Assembly: GCF_002204795.1 (NCBI RefSeq) | Contig: NZ_NIXO01000006.1 | Span: forward strand, 62,001-126,000 | Origin: Pseudomonas sp. K2I15 | GTDB lineage: Bacteria; Pseudomonadota; Gammaproteobacteria; Pseudomonadales; Pseudomonadaceae | Reading direction: 5' to 3' | Length of the DNA: 64,000 nt | Shown here: positions 38,526 to 48,652 of the stretch, piece by piece | Layout: every line of letters begins with the position of its first letter | How positions within the stretch are numbered: position 1 is the first letter of the stretch | Position numbers and translations under genes: made by a program | The notes under the pieces: generated by a model | Told to the model about the DNA's origin: nothing | The model's database searches: none | The model's input: the letters and a program-made list of their open reading frames with translations, nothing else

Positions 38526-38927
38526 TCAGTGTGCAACCGCATCCACGCGTACGCGCAGCGGTTGTGGGTCCTGGCCGTTCAACTGCACAGAGTGCCGTTC
38601 GGTGGTAATAAACAGTAGCTTGCCATCCAGTTCGATGCGAGCGCTGACCGAGTAACTGTGGCCAGGTTTGACCTGGGCCGGATCGTAGCTCAGGTGGAAG
38701 GGGAGCGGCACCTGGCCTTTCACCGGGCCTTTCTGCTCGGCCAGGGTCACGGCCGGGGCGTCCATCAAGGACACGTCTTGCAGGGTCACACTCAAGGTGG
38801 CGGCGGGCGGCAGGGCGATGCGTTGCAGGTAGAACACTTCGCCATCGAGGCTGGCTTTGGGCGCGGGGCTCATGGTCTGGCAGGCTCCCAGTAGGGCGGT
38901 CAGACCCAGGAGGATGATTTTTTTCAT
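38526..38927 (-). CDS. YbaY-family lipoprotein
   Basis: 133 aa. Signal peptide with lipobox LLGAC (Cys16). The mature part is a beta-rich domain seen in YbaY proteins (SLDGEVFYLQRIALPPAATL, then ARIELDGKLLF). Function unknown; probably periplasmic, attached to the outer membrane. The ATG at 38927 is chosen over the upstream in-frame ATG at 38960 because GGAGC precedes it and it starts the signal peptide. Confidence 0.82.
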   Translation of the reverse strand: MKKIILLGLTALLGACQTMSPAPKASLDGEVFYLQRIALPPAATLSVTLQDVSLMDAPAVTLAEQKGPVKGQVPLPFHLSYDPAQVKPGHSYSVSARIELDGKLLFITTERHSVQLNGQDPQPLRVRVDAVAH

Positions 38928-38946
38928 GGTGCAGCTCCTTGTCAGC

Positions 38947-38969
38947 GGCGCCAGAAACACCCTGGCGCC
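38947..38969 (-). terminator. Hairpin after plsB, weak terminator
   Basis: GGCGCCAG-n7-CTGGCGCC stem with no T-tract, in the 51-bp plsB-ybaY gap. It may attenuate read-through. Confidence 0.4.
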
Positions 38970-38978
38970 TCGGTCACT

Positions 38979-41483
38979 CTAGTGCGTTTCTTCTGGTACG
39001 ACGGGCGTGTCGGCCGCGTCTTCATTGCGATGCAGGGCCACCTGGCGAATCGACAGGCGAATCTCCGCCGGCAACACGCGCTTGGCCGCGCCTTCGGCCA
39101 GTTCACCCAGCAGCGGGTGATAGCTCAGCTTGCCGGCCTCGTCGCGGCGCAGCACATCTTGCTCCAGCAACGTCTGGATAAAATGTCGGAAAAGGCTCTT
39201 GTCGAAGAACTCCGGGGCGTTCAGGCCGTGCAGGATCGACAGGCGCTGGGCCATGACGGTGCACAAGTCTTCCAGCTCTTCGGCGCTGATGCTGTTCTGG
39301 CCGCTGTTGAGCAGCAGCGAGATGGCCATGTAAAAGCGTTGCAGGGTCTGGGCGATGCTTTTGGACAGCAGCGTCAGCAGCACAAAGTGCCGTGAGCTCG
39401 GGGCCGGGCGCAGGTACACCTCGTTCTCGAAGCGCAGCAGGCCTTGTTCGACGAAGGCTTCCAGCCACTGGTCGACCACCGCGTCCAGCTCGTCCAGCGA
39501 CCAGCGGATAAACAGCTCTGATTGCAGGTACGGGTAGAGTGCGCGGGTGTAGCGCAGGATCTGTTCGCGGCTCATGCGCGAGCTGCTTTGGAAGAAACTC
39601 GCCAGCAGCGCCGGCAGGGCGAAGATGTGCAGCACGTTGTTGCGGTAGTAGGTCATCAGGACGGCGTTTTGCTCGTCCAGATAGAGGATCTTGCCGAGGG
39701 CATCACTCTGTTCCGACAGCAGGTCCATGTCCTTGACGTGATTGATCAGCGCCTGGCCATCACCTTCGGGCAAGGTGGTATGGGGCGAATAGGGCACCTT
39801 GCGCAACAAGGCCAGATAGAGGTCAAGCTGGCGCGCCATGGCTTGGTCATCCAGGGCCAGACGGGTGGTGGACAGCAGCGCCAGCGCCACCAGGTTCACC
39901 GGGTTGATCGCCGCCGCTTCGTTCAAGTGTTGCGCCACGCGCTCGCCGAGGCGGTTGGTGGTTTCGTTGAGCCACGCCGGCTTGTAGTTCGGGCCCAGTT
40001 CCTGGGAGCGCCAGTCGGGCTGCTCGCTGTCGAGGAACTCAGCCAGCTTGATCGGTTCGCCGAAGTTCACCGCGACCTGGCCAAAACGCTGCTTGAGGGC
40101 GCCGACCACTTTGAAAATATCGAAAATCGACTCTTTTTTCTTGCTCGCGCCGCGCAGCTCGCCCAGGTAAGTGCGGCCTTCCAGCACCCGTTCATAGCCG
40201 ATGTACACCGGCACAAACACGATGGGCATGCGTGAGGAGCGCAAGAAGCTGCGCAGGGTAATCGCCAGCATTCCGGTCTTGGGTTGCAGCATGCGCCCAG
40301 TGCGCGAACGTCCGCCCTCGACGAAGTACTCCACCGGGAAACCCTTGGTGAATAGGGTGTGCAGGTATTCGTTGAATACCGAGGTGTACAGCGGGTTGCC
40401 CTTGAAGGTGCGGCGCATGAAAAACGCCCCGCCACGGCGCAACAGGCTGCCGATCACCGGCATGTTCAGGTTGATCCCGGCGGCGATGTGCGGCGGGGTC
40501 AGGCCGTTCTTGAACAGCAGGTACGACAGCAGCAGGTAGTCGATATGGCTGCGATGGCACGGCACATAGATCACCTCGTAACCCTGGGCGACTTTTTGCA
40601 CACCTTCGATGTTGTTGACCTTGATGCCGTCGTAAATCTTGTTCCAGAACCAGCTCAGCACCACTTCCAGGAAGCGGATGGCGGTGTAGGTGTAGTCCGA
40701 GGCGATCTCGTTGCCGTAGCGCAGGGCCTGGGCCTTGGCTTTTTCAGGGGTGATTTTCTCGCGTTCGGCTTCGTCGAGGATCGCCTGGCGCACCAGCGGC
40801 ATGTTGACCAGGCCTTTGACCAGGTTGCGCCGGTGGGACAGGTCGGGGCCGATCACTGCGGTTTTCAGGTTGCGAAAGTGCACCCGCAGGATGCGTTGGG
40901 CCATGCGCACCGTGCGTTCGTGGCCTTTATTGTGCTCGATCAATTCACGCAGGTTGATGGGCGCGGAGAATTGCACTCGGGTCTTGCGGCCCAGGATCAG
41001 GATGCTCAGCAGCCGGCGCAGGCGGCCGGTGACCGCCCAACTGTCGGCAAACAGCAGTTTCCAGGGGCTGGACTCGCTGTCGGGCGATTGGCCCCAGAAC
41101 ACGCTGACTGGAATGATCTGTGCATTCTCTTCGGCGTGTTCAGTGAGCACGTCCACCAGGCGGGTCAGGGTGGGTGGTGCGCCACGCTTGTCCTGGCGGC
41201 CGAGCCAGTCGGGGTCGGGCGTCAGGTAGAAGAAGGCCGCCGGCTCCATCAACGGGCCCACCGATACCGGCAGCACCGGGCGCGGCAGGCCGGCCTTGGT
41301 ACATTCGGTATCAACCACCGCCAACTCGGTGAGGGACGGGGATTGCAGGACGTAAAACACCGGACGGCTGCGGTCGAGGTTCAGGGTAAGGGACGACTGG
41401 TTGATCGTCTCTGAGCGAACCCAGAGGTACAACAGCCGGCGCAAGGTGCCAAATACCAGACGGCGAAAGGGAGAACGGGTCAT
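38979..41483 (-). CDS. plsB: Glycerol-3-phosphate 1-O-acyltransferase PlsB
   Basis: 834-aa inner-membrane-associated enzyme that makes lysophosphatidic acid from glycerol-3-phosphate and acyl-ACP or acyl-CoA. The catalytic HX4D motif is [11 protein letters not shown] (about residue 303-313), followed by FFMRRTF and the [11 protein letters not shown] block. The length matches E. coli PlsB (807). It is divergent from the cold-shock gene. Confidence 0.96.
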   Translation of the reverse strand: MTRSPFRRLVFGTLRRLLYLWVRSETINQSSLTLNLDRSRPVFYVLQSPSLTELAVVDTECTKAGLPRPVLPVSVGPLMEPAAFFYLTPDPDWLGRQDKRGAPPTLTRLVDVLTEHAEENAQIIPVSVFWGQSPDSESSPWKLLFADSWAVTGRLRRLLSILILGRKTRVQFSAPINLRELIEHNKGHERTVRMAQRILRVHFRNLKTAVIGPDLSHRRNLVKGLVNMPLVRQAILDEAEREKITPEKAKAQALRYGNEIASDYTYTAIRFLEVVLSWFWNKIYDGIKVNNIEGVQKVAQGYEVIYVPCHRSHIDYLLLSYLLFKNGLTPPHIAAGINLNMPVIGSLLRRGGAFFMRRTFKGNPLYTSVFNEYLHTLFTKGFPVEYFVEGGRSRTGRMLQPKTGMLAITLRSFLRSSRMPIVFVPVYIGYERVLEGRTYLGELRGASKKKESIFDIFKVVGALKQRFGQVAVNFGEPIKLAEFLDSEQPDWRSQELGPNYKPAWLNETTNRLGERVAQHLNEAAAINPVNLVALALLSTTRLALDDQAMARQLDLYLALLRKVPYSPHTTLPEGDGQALINHVKDMDLLSEQSDALGKILYLDEQNAVLMTYYRNNVLHIFALPALLASFFQSSSRMSREQILRYTRALYPYLQSELFIRWSLDELDAVVDQWLEAFVEQGLLRFENEVYLRPAPSSRHFVLLTLLSKSIAQTLQRFYMAISLLLNSGQNSISAEELEDLCTVMAQRLSILHGLNAPEFFDKSLFRHFIQTLLEQDVLRRDEAGKLSYHPLLGELAEGAAKRVLPAEIRLSIRQVALHRNEDAADTPVVPEETH

Positions 41484-41582
41484 ACGTCTTCTGCTTTAGT
41501 GGGAAAAACCGAGCAGATGCTCGGGGCGCTAGTGTGCAGTATTAGCCGAAAATCGGCAAAAAAGCGGCGAAGTAATCTTGAG

Positions 41583-41610
41583 TTGAAGCTTTTTGAGCCT
41601 GTCTTATACT
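41583..41610 (+). promoter_or_regulatory. Predicted promoter of the cold-shock gene
   Basis: TTGAAG (41583-41588), 16 bp, TATACT (41605-41610). The leader would be about 60 nt. Confidence 0.65.
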
Positions 41611-41675
41611 CGGCAGTTCAACTGCGACGACTCAACAATAAACGTACTTATAAAAAGCATGTGGGAGCAAAACAG

Positions 41676-41885
41676 ATGGCAACGCGCGAAACCGGTAATG
41701 TGAAGTGGTTCAACGACGCCAAGGGCTACGGCTTTATTCAGCGGGAAGACGGCAAGGACGTGTTTGTGCACTACCGCGCCATTCGCGGTGACGGGCACCG
41801 TTCGTTGGCTGAAGGCCAGCAGGTGGAATACGCCGTGGTGACGGGCGAGAAGGGCTTGCAGGCTGAGGATGTGGTTGGGCTGTAA
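41676..41885 (+). CDS. Cold-shock domain protein (CspA family)
   Basis: 69-aa single-stranded nucleic-acid-binding protein. RNP1 is KGYGFIQ and RNP2 VFVHY. Starts [19 protein letters not shown]. It probably melts RNA secondary structure; whether it responds to cold is unknown. A GGGAG Shine-Dalgarno precedes the ATG at 41676. Longer in-frame starts would run through the predicted promoter. Confidence 0.93.
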   Translation: MATRETGNVKWFNDAKGYGFIQREDGKDVFVHYRAIRGDGHRSLAEGQQVEYAVVTGEKGLQAEDVVGL

Positions 41886-41912
41886 ACAATTGCAGCGACA
41901 CCGCATAACCCC

Positions 41913-42001
41913 TGTGGGAGCGGGCTTGCTCGCGAAAGCGGCGTGTCAGTTGATACTCAGGTGACTGACACACTGCATTCGCGAGCAAGCCCGCTCCCAC
42001 A
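41913..42001. repeat. REPIN-type palindrome
   Basis: Inverted arms TGTGGGAGCGGGCTTGCTCG with a short centre; between the cold-shock gene and the hypothetical gene at 42028. Confidence 0.9.
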
Positions 42002-42027
42002 TTTTTGATTGGGTTCACAGCGTCAGA

Positions 42028-42405
42028 TCAGGCGGTTTTCCAGGTGATCTGCTCTTCACCGTCTTCGCTGATACGAATCCAGGTATCCGCGCTTTCTTCA
42101 CCTTCTTCCTCAACCCAGCTACCCGGCGCGCAACGCACTTCGACGTTCAGCGCGGCAAAAGCTGCGCGGGCGCAGGCGATGTCGTCTTCCCACGGGGTCT
42201 GGTCGCTTTCCAGGTACAGGCTGTTCCATTTGCCTACGGCTTTGGGCAGCCAGGTGACCGGCACGCTGCCGGCGGTGCACTTGTAGGTCTGGCCGCGCTG
42301 GACCCAATCGGTGCACGGGCCCAGTGCGGCGCCCAGCCAGGCGGCGATGGCCTTGTGGTCGACGTCGGCGTCCTTGAGGTAAATCTCGATATCAGGTTGG
42401 CGCAT
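42028..42405 (-). CDS. Conserved-looking hypothetical protein, acidic
   Basis: 125-aa soluble acidic protein with no signal peptide or membrane segment (MRQPDIEIYLKDADVDHKAI start). It contains three cysteines (in GPCTDW, YKCTAG and RCAPG) and several Trp. The third-position GC matches neighbours and frame integrity supports coding. I recognise no domain. It is preceded by rlmA-dapE on the same strand with a 77-bp gap. Confidence 0.75.
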   Translation of the reverse strand: MRQPDIEIYLKDADVDHKAIAAWLGAALGPCTDWVQRGQTYKCTAGSVPVTWLPKAVGKWNSLYLESDQTPWEDDIACARAAFAALNVEVRCAPGSWVEEEGEESADTWIRISEDGEEQITWKTA

Positions 42406-42482
42406 GGATGTTCCTCATTGCGGGATTTTGAAAATCCATTCGCGGGTTCAGCGCAGGCCCCAGAGGCCCACAAAATAATGGG

Positions 42483-43292
42483 TTATTGAAGCACGAAATA
42501 GTCGTAGCGCATCGACACAGTGACCAGCAGCGGTTCGGCGGCCTCGATCACCTGGGCCCGGCGTTCGGCACTGGCACGCCAGCCGTGGGGTGTCATGGCC
42601 AGCAGATTGGCGCGATCCTTGGGGTCGGCCAGGCTGAGCGTGAACTCCAGGGTTTCGCTGTGTTGCAGGCTCATGCCGTCCGGTACCAGCGCCAGGTGTT
42701 TGTCGTCGGTGTACTCGCGCACTTCGTCGTACAAACGCTCGCGCAGTTCCATCAGGTGGCCGCGGGTAGGGCCGACCTTCATCAAGCCGCCGCCCGGGCT
42801 GAGCAGGCGCTTGGCCTCCAGCCAGTCCAGCGGGCTGAATACACTGGCAAGGAACTGGCAGCTGGCATCGGCCAACGGCACACGGGCCATGCTGGCGATC
42901 AACCAGGTCACCGTGGGGTTGCGTTTGCAGGCGCGCTTGACCGCTTCCTTGGAAATATCCAGGGCGTAGCCGTCGGCGCGCAGCAGGGCATCGGCGATCT
43001 GTGCGGTGTAGTAACCCTCGCCACAGCCGATGTCGAGCCAGCGTTGGGGTTTGCGTTCAGCGGCCAGTTCGGCCAGGCGCTTGGCCACCGGGGCGTAATG
43101 CCCGGCGTTGAGAAAGTCGCGGCGCGCTTCCACCATCGCCAGGTTATCGCCCGGGTCGCGGCTGTTCTTGTGCTGCACCGGCAACAGGTTCAGGTAACCC
43201 TGGCGCGCGCGGTCGAAACGGTGCCCTACCGGGCAGGCCACGCCGTTGTCCACTTCATGGAGCGGTGCGCTGCAAATGGGGCAAGCGAGCAT
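42483..43292 (-). CDS. rlmA: 23S rRNA (guanine(745)-N1)-methyltransferase RlmA
   Basis: 269 aa. N-terminal zinc finger with Cys4, Cys7, Cys20 and His24 (CPIC...CPVGH), then a Rossmann methyltransferase domain with WLDIGCGEGYYT at about 85-96. It methylates G745 of 23S rRNA. dapE overlaps by one base (TGATG), so the two are translationally coupled although unrelated in function. Confidence 0.93.
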   Translation of the reverse strand: MLACPICSAPLHEVDNGVACPVGHRFDRARQGYLNLLPVQHKNSRDPGDNLAMVEARRDFLNAGHYAPVAKRLAELAAERKPQRWLDIGCGEGYYTAQIADALLRADGYALDISKEAVKRACKRNPTVTWLIASMARVPLADASCQFLASVFSPLDWLEAKRLLSPGGGLMKVGPTRGHLMELRERLYDEVREYTDDKHLALVPDGMSLQHSETLEFTLSLADPKDRANLLAMTPHGWRASAERRAQVIEAAEPLLVTVSMRYDYFVLQ

Positions 43293-44443
43293 CAGGCGAG
43301 CAACTTGATCAGGGTCTGGTAGTAGATTTCGGTCAGCACATCGAGGTCGCTGGCCAGAATGCGCTCGTTGACCTGATGGATCGTCGCGTTGACCGGGCCC
43401 AGTTCCACAACCTGGGTGCCGAGGGTCGCAATGAAGCGCCCGTCAGAGGTGCCGCCGCTGGTGGACGCCTTGGTCTCGCGGCCGGTGACGGCCTTGATGC
43501 TGGCGGCTACCGCATCGAGCAATGCGCCCGGCTCGGTGAGGAACGGCAGGCCCGACAGTGCCCACTCCACATGCCAGTCCAGGCCATGCTTGTCGAGAAT
43601 CGCCGCGACCCGCTGCTGCAGGCCTTCAACCGTGGACTCGGTGGAGAAACGGAAGTTGAACACCGCCGTCAGGTCACCCGGGATCACGTTAGTGGCGCCG
43701 GTGCCGGAATTGAGGTTGGAGATCTGGAAGCTGGTGGGCGGGAAGAAGGTGTTGCCATCGTCCCAATGCTCGGCGGCCAATTCGGCCAGGGCCGGAGCGG
43801 CCAGGTGGATCGGGTTCTTTGCCAGGTGCGGGTAGGCCACGTGGCCTTGCACGCCGCGCACGGTCAGGGTGGCGCCGAGGGAGCCACGACGGCCATTCTT
43901 GACCACATCGCCCACCAGGGTGGTGCTCGACGGTTCGCCGACGATGCACCAGTCCAGGCGCTCCTTGCGGGCCGCCAAGCGTTCGATCACGGCCTTGGTG
44001 CCGTGGTGCGCCGGGCCTTCTTCATCGCTGGTGATCAGGAATGCCACCGAACCCTTGTGGTCCGGGTAGTCGGTCACGAAGCGCTCGGAGGCGACCAGCA
44101 TCGCAGCCAGGCTGCCTTTCATGTCGGCCGCGCCACGCCCGCACAGCATGCCGTTTTCATCGATCAGCGCGTCGAACGGATCGTTCTGCCAGGCCTTTAC
44201 CGGACCGGTCGGCACCACGTCGGTGTGGCCGGCGAAGCACAATACCGGGCCTTCGTGTTTGCCGTGGGTGGCCCAAAAGTTATCCACATCCTCGATGCGC
44301 ATCGGCTCAAGCGCAAAACCGGCGTCGCCCAGGCGCTGCATCATCAGCTTCTGGCAATCGGCGTCGATCGGCGTCACCGACGGGCGACGGATCAGGTCGA
44401 TAGCGAGTTGGAGGGTCGGCGAAAGGTCGGCGTGGGCCGTCAT
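43292..44443 (-). CDS. dapE: Succinyl-diaminopimelate desuccinylase
   Basis: 383-aa M20 metalloenzyme that releases succinate from N-succinyl-LL-diaminopimelate in the lysine and peptidoglycan pathway. The first zinc motif is [11 protein letters not shown] and the catalytic Glu pair is TSDEEGPA. The ATG at 44443 gives the family length; an upstream extension would read through the REPIN. It precedes rlmA with one shared base. dapD and dapC, other steps of the pathway, lie at 49.9 and 54.0 kb. Confidence 0.96.
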   Translation of the reverse strand: MTAHADLSPTLQLAIDLIRRPSVTPIDADCQKLMMQRLGDAGFALEPMRIEDVDNFWATHGKHEGPVLCFAGHTDVVPTGPVKAWQNDPFDALIDENGMLCGRGAADMKGSLAAMLVASERFVTDYPDHKGSVAFLITSDEEGPAHHGTKAVIERLAARKERLDWCIVGEPSSTTLVGDVVKNGRRGSLGATLTVRGVQGHVAYPHLAKNPIHLAAPALAELAAEHWDDGNTFFPPTSFQISNLNSGTGATNVIPGDLTAVFNFRFSTESTVEGLQQRVAAILDKHGLDWHVEWALSGLPFLTEPGALLDAVAASIKAVTGRETKASTSGGTSDGRFIATLGTQVVELGPVNATIHQVNERILASDLDVLTEIYYQTLIKLLA

Positions 44444-44474
44444 GAAAATAACTCCGGAAGCATGTCTGGGCTCA

Positions 44475-44562
44475 TGTGGGAGCGGGCTTGCTCGCGAATA
44501 CAGGCAACTGGGTCTGCCAGCCAGACCGAGGTGATGCATTCGCGAGCAAGCCCGCTCCCACA
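44475..44562. repeat. REPIN-type palindrome
   Basis: Inverted TGTGGGAGCGGGCTTGCTCG arms, 88 bp, in the ndvB-dapE spacer. The rest of the spacer shows no gene. Confidence 0.9.
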
Positions 44563-44626
44563 AATGGCCGTTATCTTATAGCAAAACGGCGGCCAGAGGC
44601 CGCCGTTTAGTGCATTGCGCGAGATT

Positions 44627-47221
44627 TTACGCCGCCGGGGCGGGCGCAGGCTCTGGTGCTGCCGGTTTCGGCAGCGACGACAGGAACGCCATGATCAGCG
44701 CCGCCACATACGGCAGCGACTGCACCAGCAACATCACCACCCAGAAGCGCATGTCGTTGCTCGGCAGGCCCTGCACCAGGTAAATCCCCAGTGCCGCGCC
44801 CCACAGCAGCAGCATGATGAACATCTCTTCCCGGGCTTCGGAAATCGCGACCCAGAAACCGTGGTTATCGGCGTTTTTCGGTGTGCGAAAGAACGGAATG
44901 CTGGTGGTGAAGAAGCCATACAGCACCGCCTTGGCGATGGTGTGGGACAACGCCAACCCGGCCAGCGCCGCACAGAACGCATCTTTCAGGTTCACACCCA
45001 CCGCACGACGGTAGAGGAAGATGATCTTGCCGACCTTGAACACGAACAACGCCAATGGCGGGATCGCGAAAATCAGCAGCGGCGGGTCAACCCGCGTCGG
45101 CACGATAATCATCGCCGCCGACCACAACAGGGCGCCCACGGTGAAGAAGATGTTCATGCCGTCTGCCACCCACGGCAACCAGCCCGCGAGGAAGTGGTAG
45201 CGCTGGCCACGGGTCAGCTCGGTGTCCTTGCCGCGCAAGAGGCTTGCGGTGTGACGCTTGATGATCTGAATCGCCCCATAGGCCCAGCGGAAACGCTGTT
45301 TCTTGAAGTCGATAAAGGTATCGGGCATCAGGCCCTTGCCGTAGCTGTCGTGGTAATACGCCGCCGACAGGCCTTTCTCGAATACCCGCAGGCCCAGCTC
45401 GGCGTCTTCGCAGATGCACCAGTCAGCCCAGCCCAACTCTTCCAGGACCGAACGGCGGGTCATGGTCATGGTGCCGTGCTGGATGATCGCGTCACGGTCG
45501 TTGCGGGTGACCATGCCGATATGGAAGAAGCCTTTGTATTCCGCGTAGCAGAGCTTCTTGAAGGTGCTTTCGTTCTGGTCGCGATAATCCTGTGGCGACT
45601 GCACCACGGCGATTTTCGGATCGGCGAAGTGCGGCACCATGTGCTTGAGCCAGTTCGGCGACACGCAGTAATCGGAGTCGATCACCGCGATCACCTCGGC
45701 ATCCTTGGCGGTATGCGGGATCAGGTAGTTCAGCGCGCCGCCCTTGAAACCGGCCAGGGGCGAGACGTGGAAGAACTTGAAGCGCGGGCCCAGGGTTTCG
45801 CAGTAGTCGCGCACCGGCTCCCATACGGCCGGGTCCTTGGTGTTGTTGTCGATGATCAGGACTTCGTAGTCCGGATAGTCGAGGGCGGCCAGGGCGTCGA
45901 GGGTCTGTTTGACCATCTCCGGCGGCTCGTTGTAGCACGGCACGTGGATCGAGACTTTCGGGCGGTAGTCCGAGTCCCCTTCAACCGGCAGGAATTCACG
46001 CCGGCGTTTGTGGGTCCAGACCGCTTCCGCCAGTTCATGTGCCTCGGTCAGCAACACGATAAACACGCCCAGGGCGCCGAGTGCCAGCAGGAAACCCACC
46101 GTCAAACTGAACCAGGTGCTGTATTGCTGGCTGTAGTCGTAGCCGATCCACACCAATACCGAGCCGCACAGGAAGGCGATAAAGGTCAGGAACGTACGGC
46201 CACGCTGGCGCAGGGCCGAGCCGTCGATCATCAGCAAGGTCAGGGACAGCAGCGCAAGCACCACCGAGCCGATCGCCAGCACTCGCCATTGCGGGATCGC
46301 AACGACCGGGCCATCAAAGTTGAATTTCTGCTGGCGCGCGGCGTTGAACACGCCCCAATAGGCGCCCACCGAACCTTCGTCGCTGGCTTTCCACGGCTGG
46401 TCAAACGCTTCGATCACGAAGTAGTTGTAGCCCTGGCGGTTCAGCTTGTTGACCAGCGTGCGCAGGTAAATCGCCTGGTCAGCCGGGGAGGCGTCAGAAC
46501 CGCCACGCATCCGCCCGTTGCTCGGCCAGCCAACCTCCGACAGCAGCAGCGGCTTTTTCGGGAAGGTCTTCTTCAGGTCCCGTGCGCGGTCGAGGACGAA
46601 CTGGCCGGCCTTGTCCACCGGGATATGTTCCCAGTACGGTAGGATGTGCGCGGCGATCAGGTCGACGTGCTTGGCCAGTTGCGGGTTGTGTTCCCAGATG
46701 TGCCATTGCTCGGACGTGGTCACCGGCACTTTCACGGCCGCGCGCACACGGTCCAGCAGCACGATCAGCGCTTCGGGAGTGATTTCTTCACGGAACAACG
46801 CTTCGTTACCCACCACCACGCGCACTACGCTGCGCGAACTGTTGGCGATCTCGATGGCGCGCTGTATCTCGCGTTCGTTGCGCTCAAGGTCCGGGCTGAT
46901 CCAGATCCCCAGCGTCACCCGCAAACCGAACTCTTCCGCCAGCTTGGGAATATCACCCAAGGTGCCGTCGACCGAGTAGGTACGGATGTTGTCCGTCAGC
47001 TTGCTCATGATCGCAAGGTCCTGACGCATTTGATCGTCGGTCGGATACTGGTCTTTCTGTGGGTACTGGCCTTGCTGGAACGGCGAGTACGAAAAACCGG
47101 AGATCTGCTCAGGCCAGTTAGGGGCATTGACCGGGCGGTTGATCAGCGCCCAGAAGCCGGTGAACAGCGCGGCAATTGCCAGCACCACCACCAGGTTGAG
47201 TCCAAATTTACGCGATGACAT
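44627..47221 (-). CDS. ndvB: NdvB-like beta-glucan synthase (GH17-GT2 fusion)
   Basis: 864-aa fusion. After one signal anchor, residues 40-300 form a GH17-like domain with acid/base GNE140 and nucleophile SEVGWP (Glu229). Two or more helices then lead to a GT2 domain with DSDYCVSP, EDAELGLRVFEKG and QRFRWAYG (QxxRW type), and C-terminal helices. In P. aeruginosa, NdvB (next to dapE) makes cyclic beta-1,3-glucans linked to biofilm antibiotic tolerance. The Ala/Pro-rich C-terminus is disordered. Confidence 0.9.
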   Translation of the reverse strand: MSSRKFGLNLVVVLAIAALFTGFWALINRPVNAPNWPEQISGFSYSPFQQGQYPQKDQYPTDDQMRQDLAIMSKLTDNIRTYSVDGTLGDIPKLAEEFGLRVTLGIWISPDLERNEREIQRAIEIANSSRSVVRVVVGNEALFREEITPEALIVLLDRVRAAVKVPVTTSEQWHIWEHNPQLAKHVDLIAAHILPYWEHIPVDKAGQFVLDRARDLKKTFPKKPLLLSEVGWPSNGRMRGGSDASPADQAIYLRTLVNKLNRQGYNYFVIEAFDQPWKASDEGSVGAYWGVFNAARQQKFNFDGPVVAIPQWRVLAIGSVVLALLSLTLLMIDGSALRQRGRTFLTFIAFLCGSVLVWIGYDYSQQYSTWFSLTVGFLLALGALGVFIVLLTEAHELAEAVWTHKRRREFLPVEGDSDYRPKVSIHVPCYNEPPEMVKQTLDALAALDYPDYEVLIIDNNTKDPAVWEPVRDYCETLGPRFKFFHVSPLAGFKGGALNYLIPHTAKDAEVIAVIDSDYCVSPNWLKHMVPHFADPKIAVVQSPQDYRDQNESTFKKLCYAEYKGFFHIGMVTRNDRDAIIQHGTMTMTRRSVLEELGWADWCICEDAELGLRVFEKGLSAAYYHDSYGKGLMPDTFIDFKKQRFRWAYGAIQIIKRHTASLLRGKDTELTRGQRYHFLAGWLPWVADGMNIFFTVGALLWSAAMIIVPTRVDPPLLIFAIPPLALFVFKVGKIIFLYRRAVGVNLKDAFCAALAGLALSHTIAKAVLYGFFTTSIPFFRTPKNADNHGFWVAISEAREEMFIMLLLWGAALGIYLVQGLPSNDMRFWVVMLLVQSLPYVAALIMAFLSSLPKPAAPEPAPAPAA

Positions 47222-47439
47222 GGCTATTTCGGGTTCCAAAAGGTGTGGAACGAAAAGAGGTGTCGGCCTACGCCGAACGGCGCGCATCCTACACCGGCCT
47301 TTCACTGACCGTACAGCAGGCCGAGAAAAACCGGACATTGGGCAGCGAAAGTTCACCTAAGTTCTTTACTTGTAGCTGGATGCGTCGAACTTGTCGCGGC
47401 AACGCCCTATAATGCGCGCCGGTTTTTGGGGTAATGGTC

Positions 47440-48249
47440 ATGAGTACAGAAGATCCACGGTTTGCCGGCGTCGCCCGCTTGTATGGCATTGAAGGCCTGG
47501 AACGCCTGAAGGCGGCCCATGTGGCCATCGTCGGCGTGGGCGGTGTGGGCTCCTGGGCGGCGGAAGCCATCGCCCGCTGCGGCGTGGGCGAGATTTCGCT
47601 GTTTGACCTGGATGATGTGTGCGTCAGCAACAGCAACCGTCAGTTGCATGCGCTGGACAGCACGGTGGGCAAGGCCAAGGTCGAGGTCATGGCCGAGCGT
47701 CTGAAAGGCATCAACCCGGACTGCACCGTGCATGCGGTGGCGGATTTCGTCACTCGCGAGACCATGGCTGAGTACATCACGCCCAATATTGACTGCGTGA
47801 TCGACTGCATCGACAGCGTTAATGCCAAGGCCGCGCTGATTGCCTGGTGCAAGCGCCGCAAGATTCAGATCATCACCACCGGCGGCGCGGGTGGGCAGAT
47901 TGATCCGACGCTGATTCAGGTGTGTGATTTGAACCGTACGTTCAACGATCCGCTGGCGTCGAAAGTGCGCTCCACCCTGCGCCGCGACTACGGTTTCTCC
48001 CGCACCGTGACCCGCCATTACAGCGTTCCCTGCGTGTTCTCCACCGAACAACTGCGTTATCCCAAGCCGGACGGCAGCATTTGTTTGCAGAAAAGTTTTG
48101 TCGGTGATGGCGTGAAGCTGGACTGCGCCGGCGGGTTTGGCGCGGTGATGATGGTTACCGCGACGTTTGGCATGGTGGCGGCGACCAAGGCGGTGGACAA
48201 GATTGTGGCCGGGGTGCGCCGGCCTTCGGATCGGGTCAAGGCGTCGTAG
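47440..48249 (+). CDS. tcdA: tRNA threonylcarbamoyladenosine dehydratase TcdA (CsdL)
   Basis: 269-aa E1-like enzyme that cyclises t6A37 of tRNA to ct6A with ATP. The nucleotide motif GVGGVGSWA lies near residues 30-38 and DLDDVCVSNSNRQ holds the conserved Arg. TcdA works with CsdA-CsdE, whose genes converge on it here: the 3' end overlaps csdE by 14 bp. An in-frame start at 47434 would add two residues. Confidence 0.95.
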   Translation: MSTEDPRFAGVARLYGIEGLERLKAAHVAIVGVGGVGSWAAEAIARCGVGEISLFDLDDVCVSNSNRQLHALDSTVGKAKVEVMAERLKGINPDCTVHAVADFVTRETMAEYITPNIDCVIDCIDSVNAKAALIAWCKRRKIQIITTGGAGGQIDPTLIQVCDLNRTFNDPLASKVRSTLRRDYGFSRTVTRHYSVPCVFSTEQLRYPKPDGSICLQKSFVGDGVKLDCAGGFGAVMMVTATFGMVAATKAVDKIVAGVRRPSDRVKAS

Positions 48250-48652
48250 CTGAACTCAGTTGCCGCATCCGCTGCAACACCGCATTCAACCCATTGCTGC
48301 GCGACGGCGATAACTGCCGCGACAGGCCCAGTTGGTCAAACCAGCCGGGCAAGTCGACGGCTTGCAGTTCGGCGGCAGACAAGCCGTTAACCCGCGCCAG
48401 CAACAACGCCACCAGCCCGCGAATCAGCCGTGCATCGCTGCTGGCGGCAAACTGCCAGTGGCCGTCCTGCAAGCGCCCCACCAGCCACACCAGGCTTTCA
48501 CAGCCTTGTACCAGGTTCGCGTCGACCTTGTCTTCATCCGGCAAGACGGGCATTCGCTCGCCCCATTGCATGAGCAGGCGGGCCCGTTGTTCCCAACTGC
48601 CGACCGCCTGAAACGCTTCCAGCGCGACAACGGCTTCCGTCGGCAAGCTCAT
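48236..48652 (-). CDS. csdE: SufE-like sulfur acceptor CsdE
   Basis: 138-aa SufE-type partner of the cysteine desulfurase CsdA. The acceptor Cys51 lies in VQGCESLVWL. It starts 4 bp inside the csdA end (ATGA overlap) and ends 14 bp inside the 3' end of tcdA on the other strand. The pair supplies sulfur and CsdL/TcdA is a third partner. Confidence 0.9.
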   Translation of the reverse strand: MSLPTEAVVALEAFQAVGSWEQRARLLMQWGERMPVLPDEDKVDANLVQGCESLVWLVGRLQDGHWQFAASSDARLIRGLVALLLARVNGLSAAELQAVDLPGWFDQLGLSRQLSPSRSNGLNAVLQRMRQLSSATTP

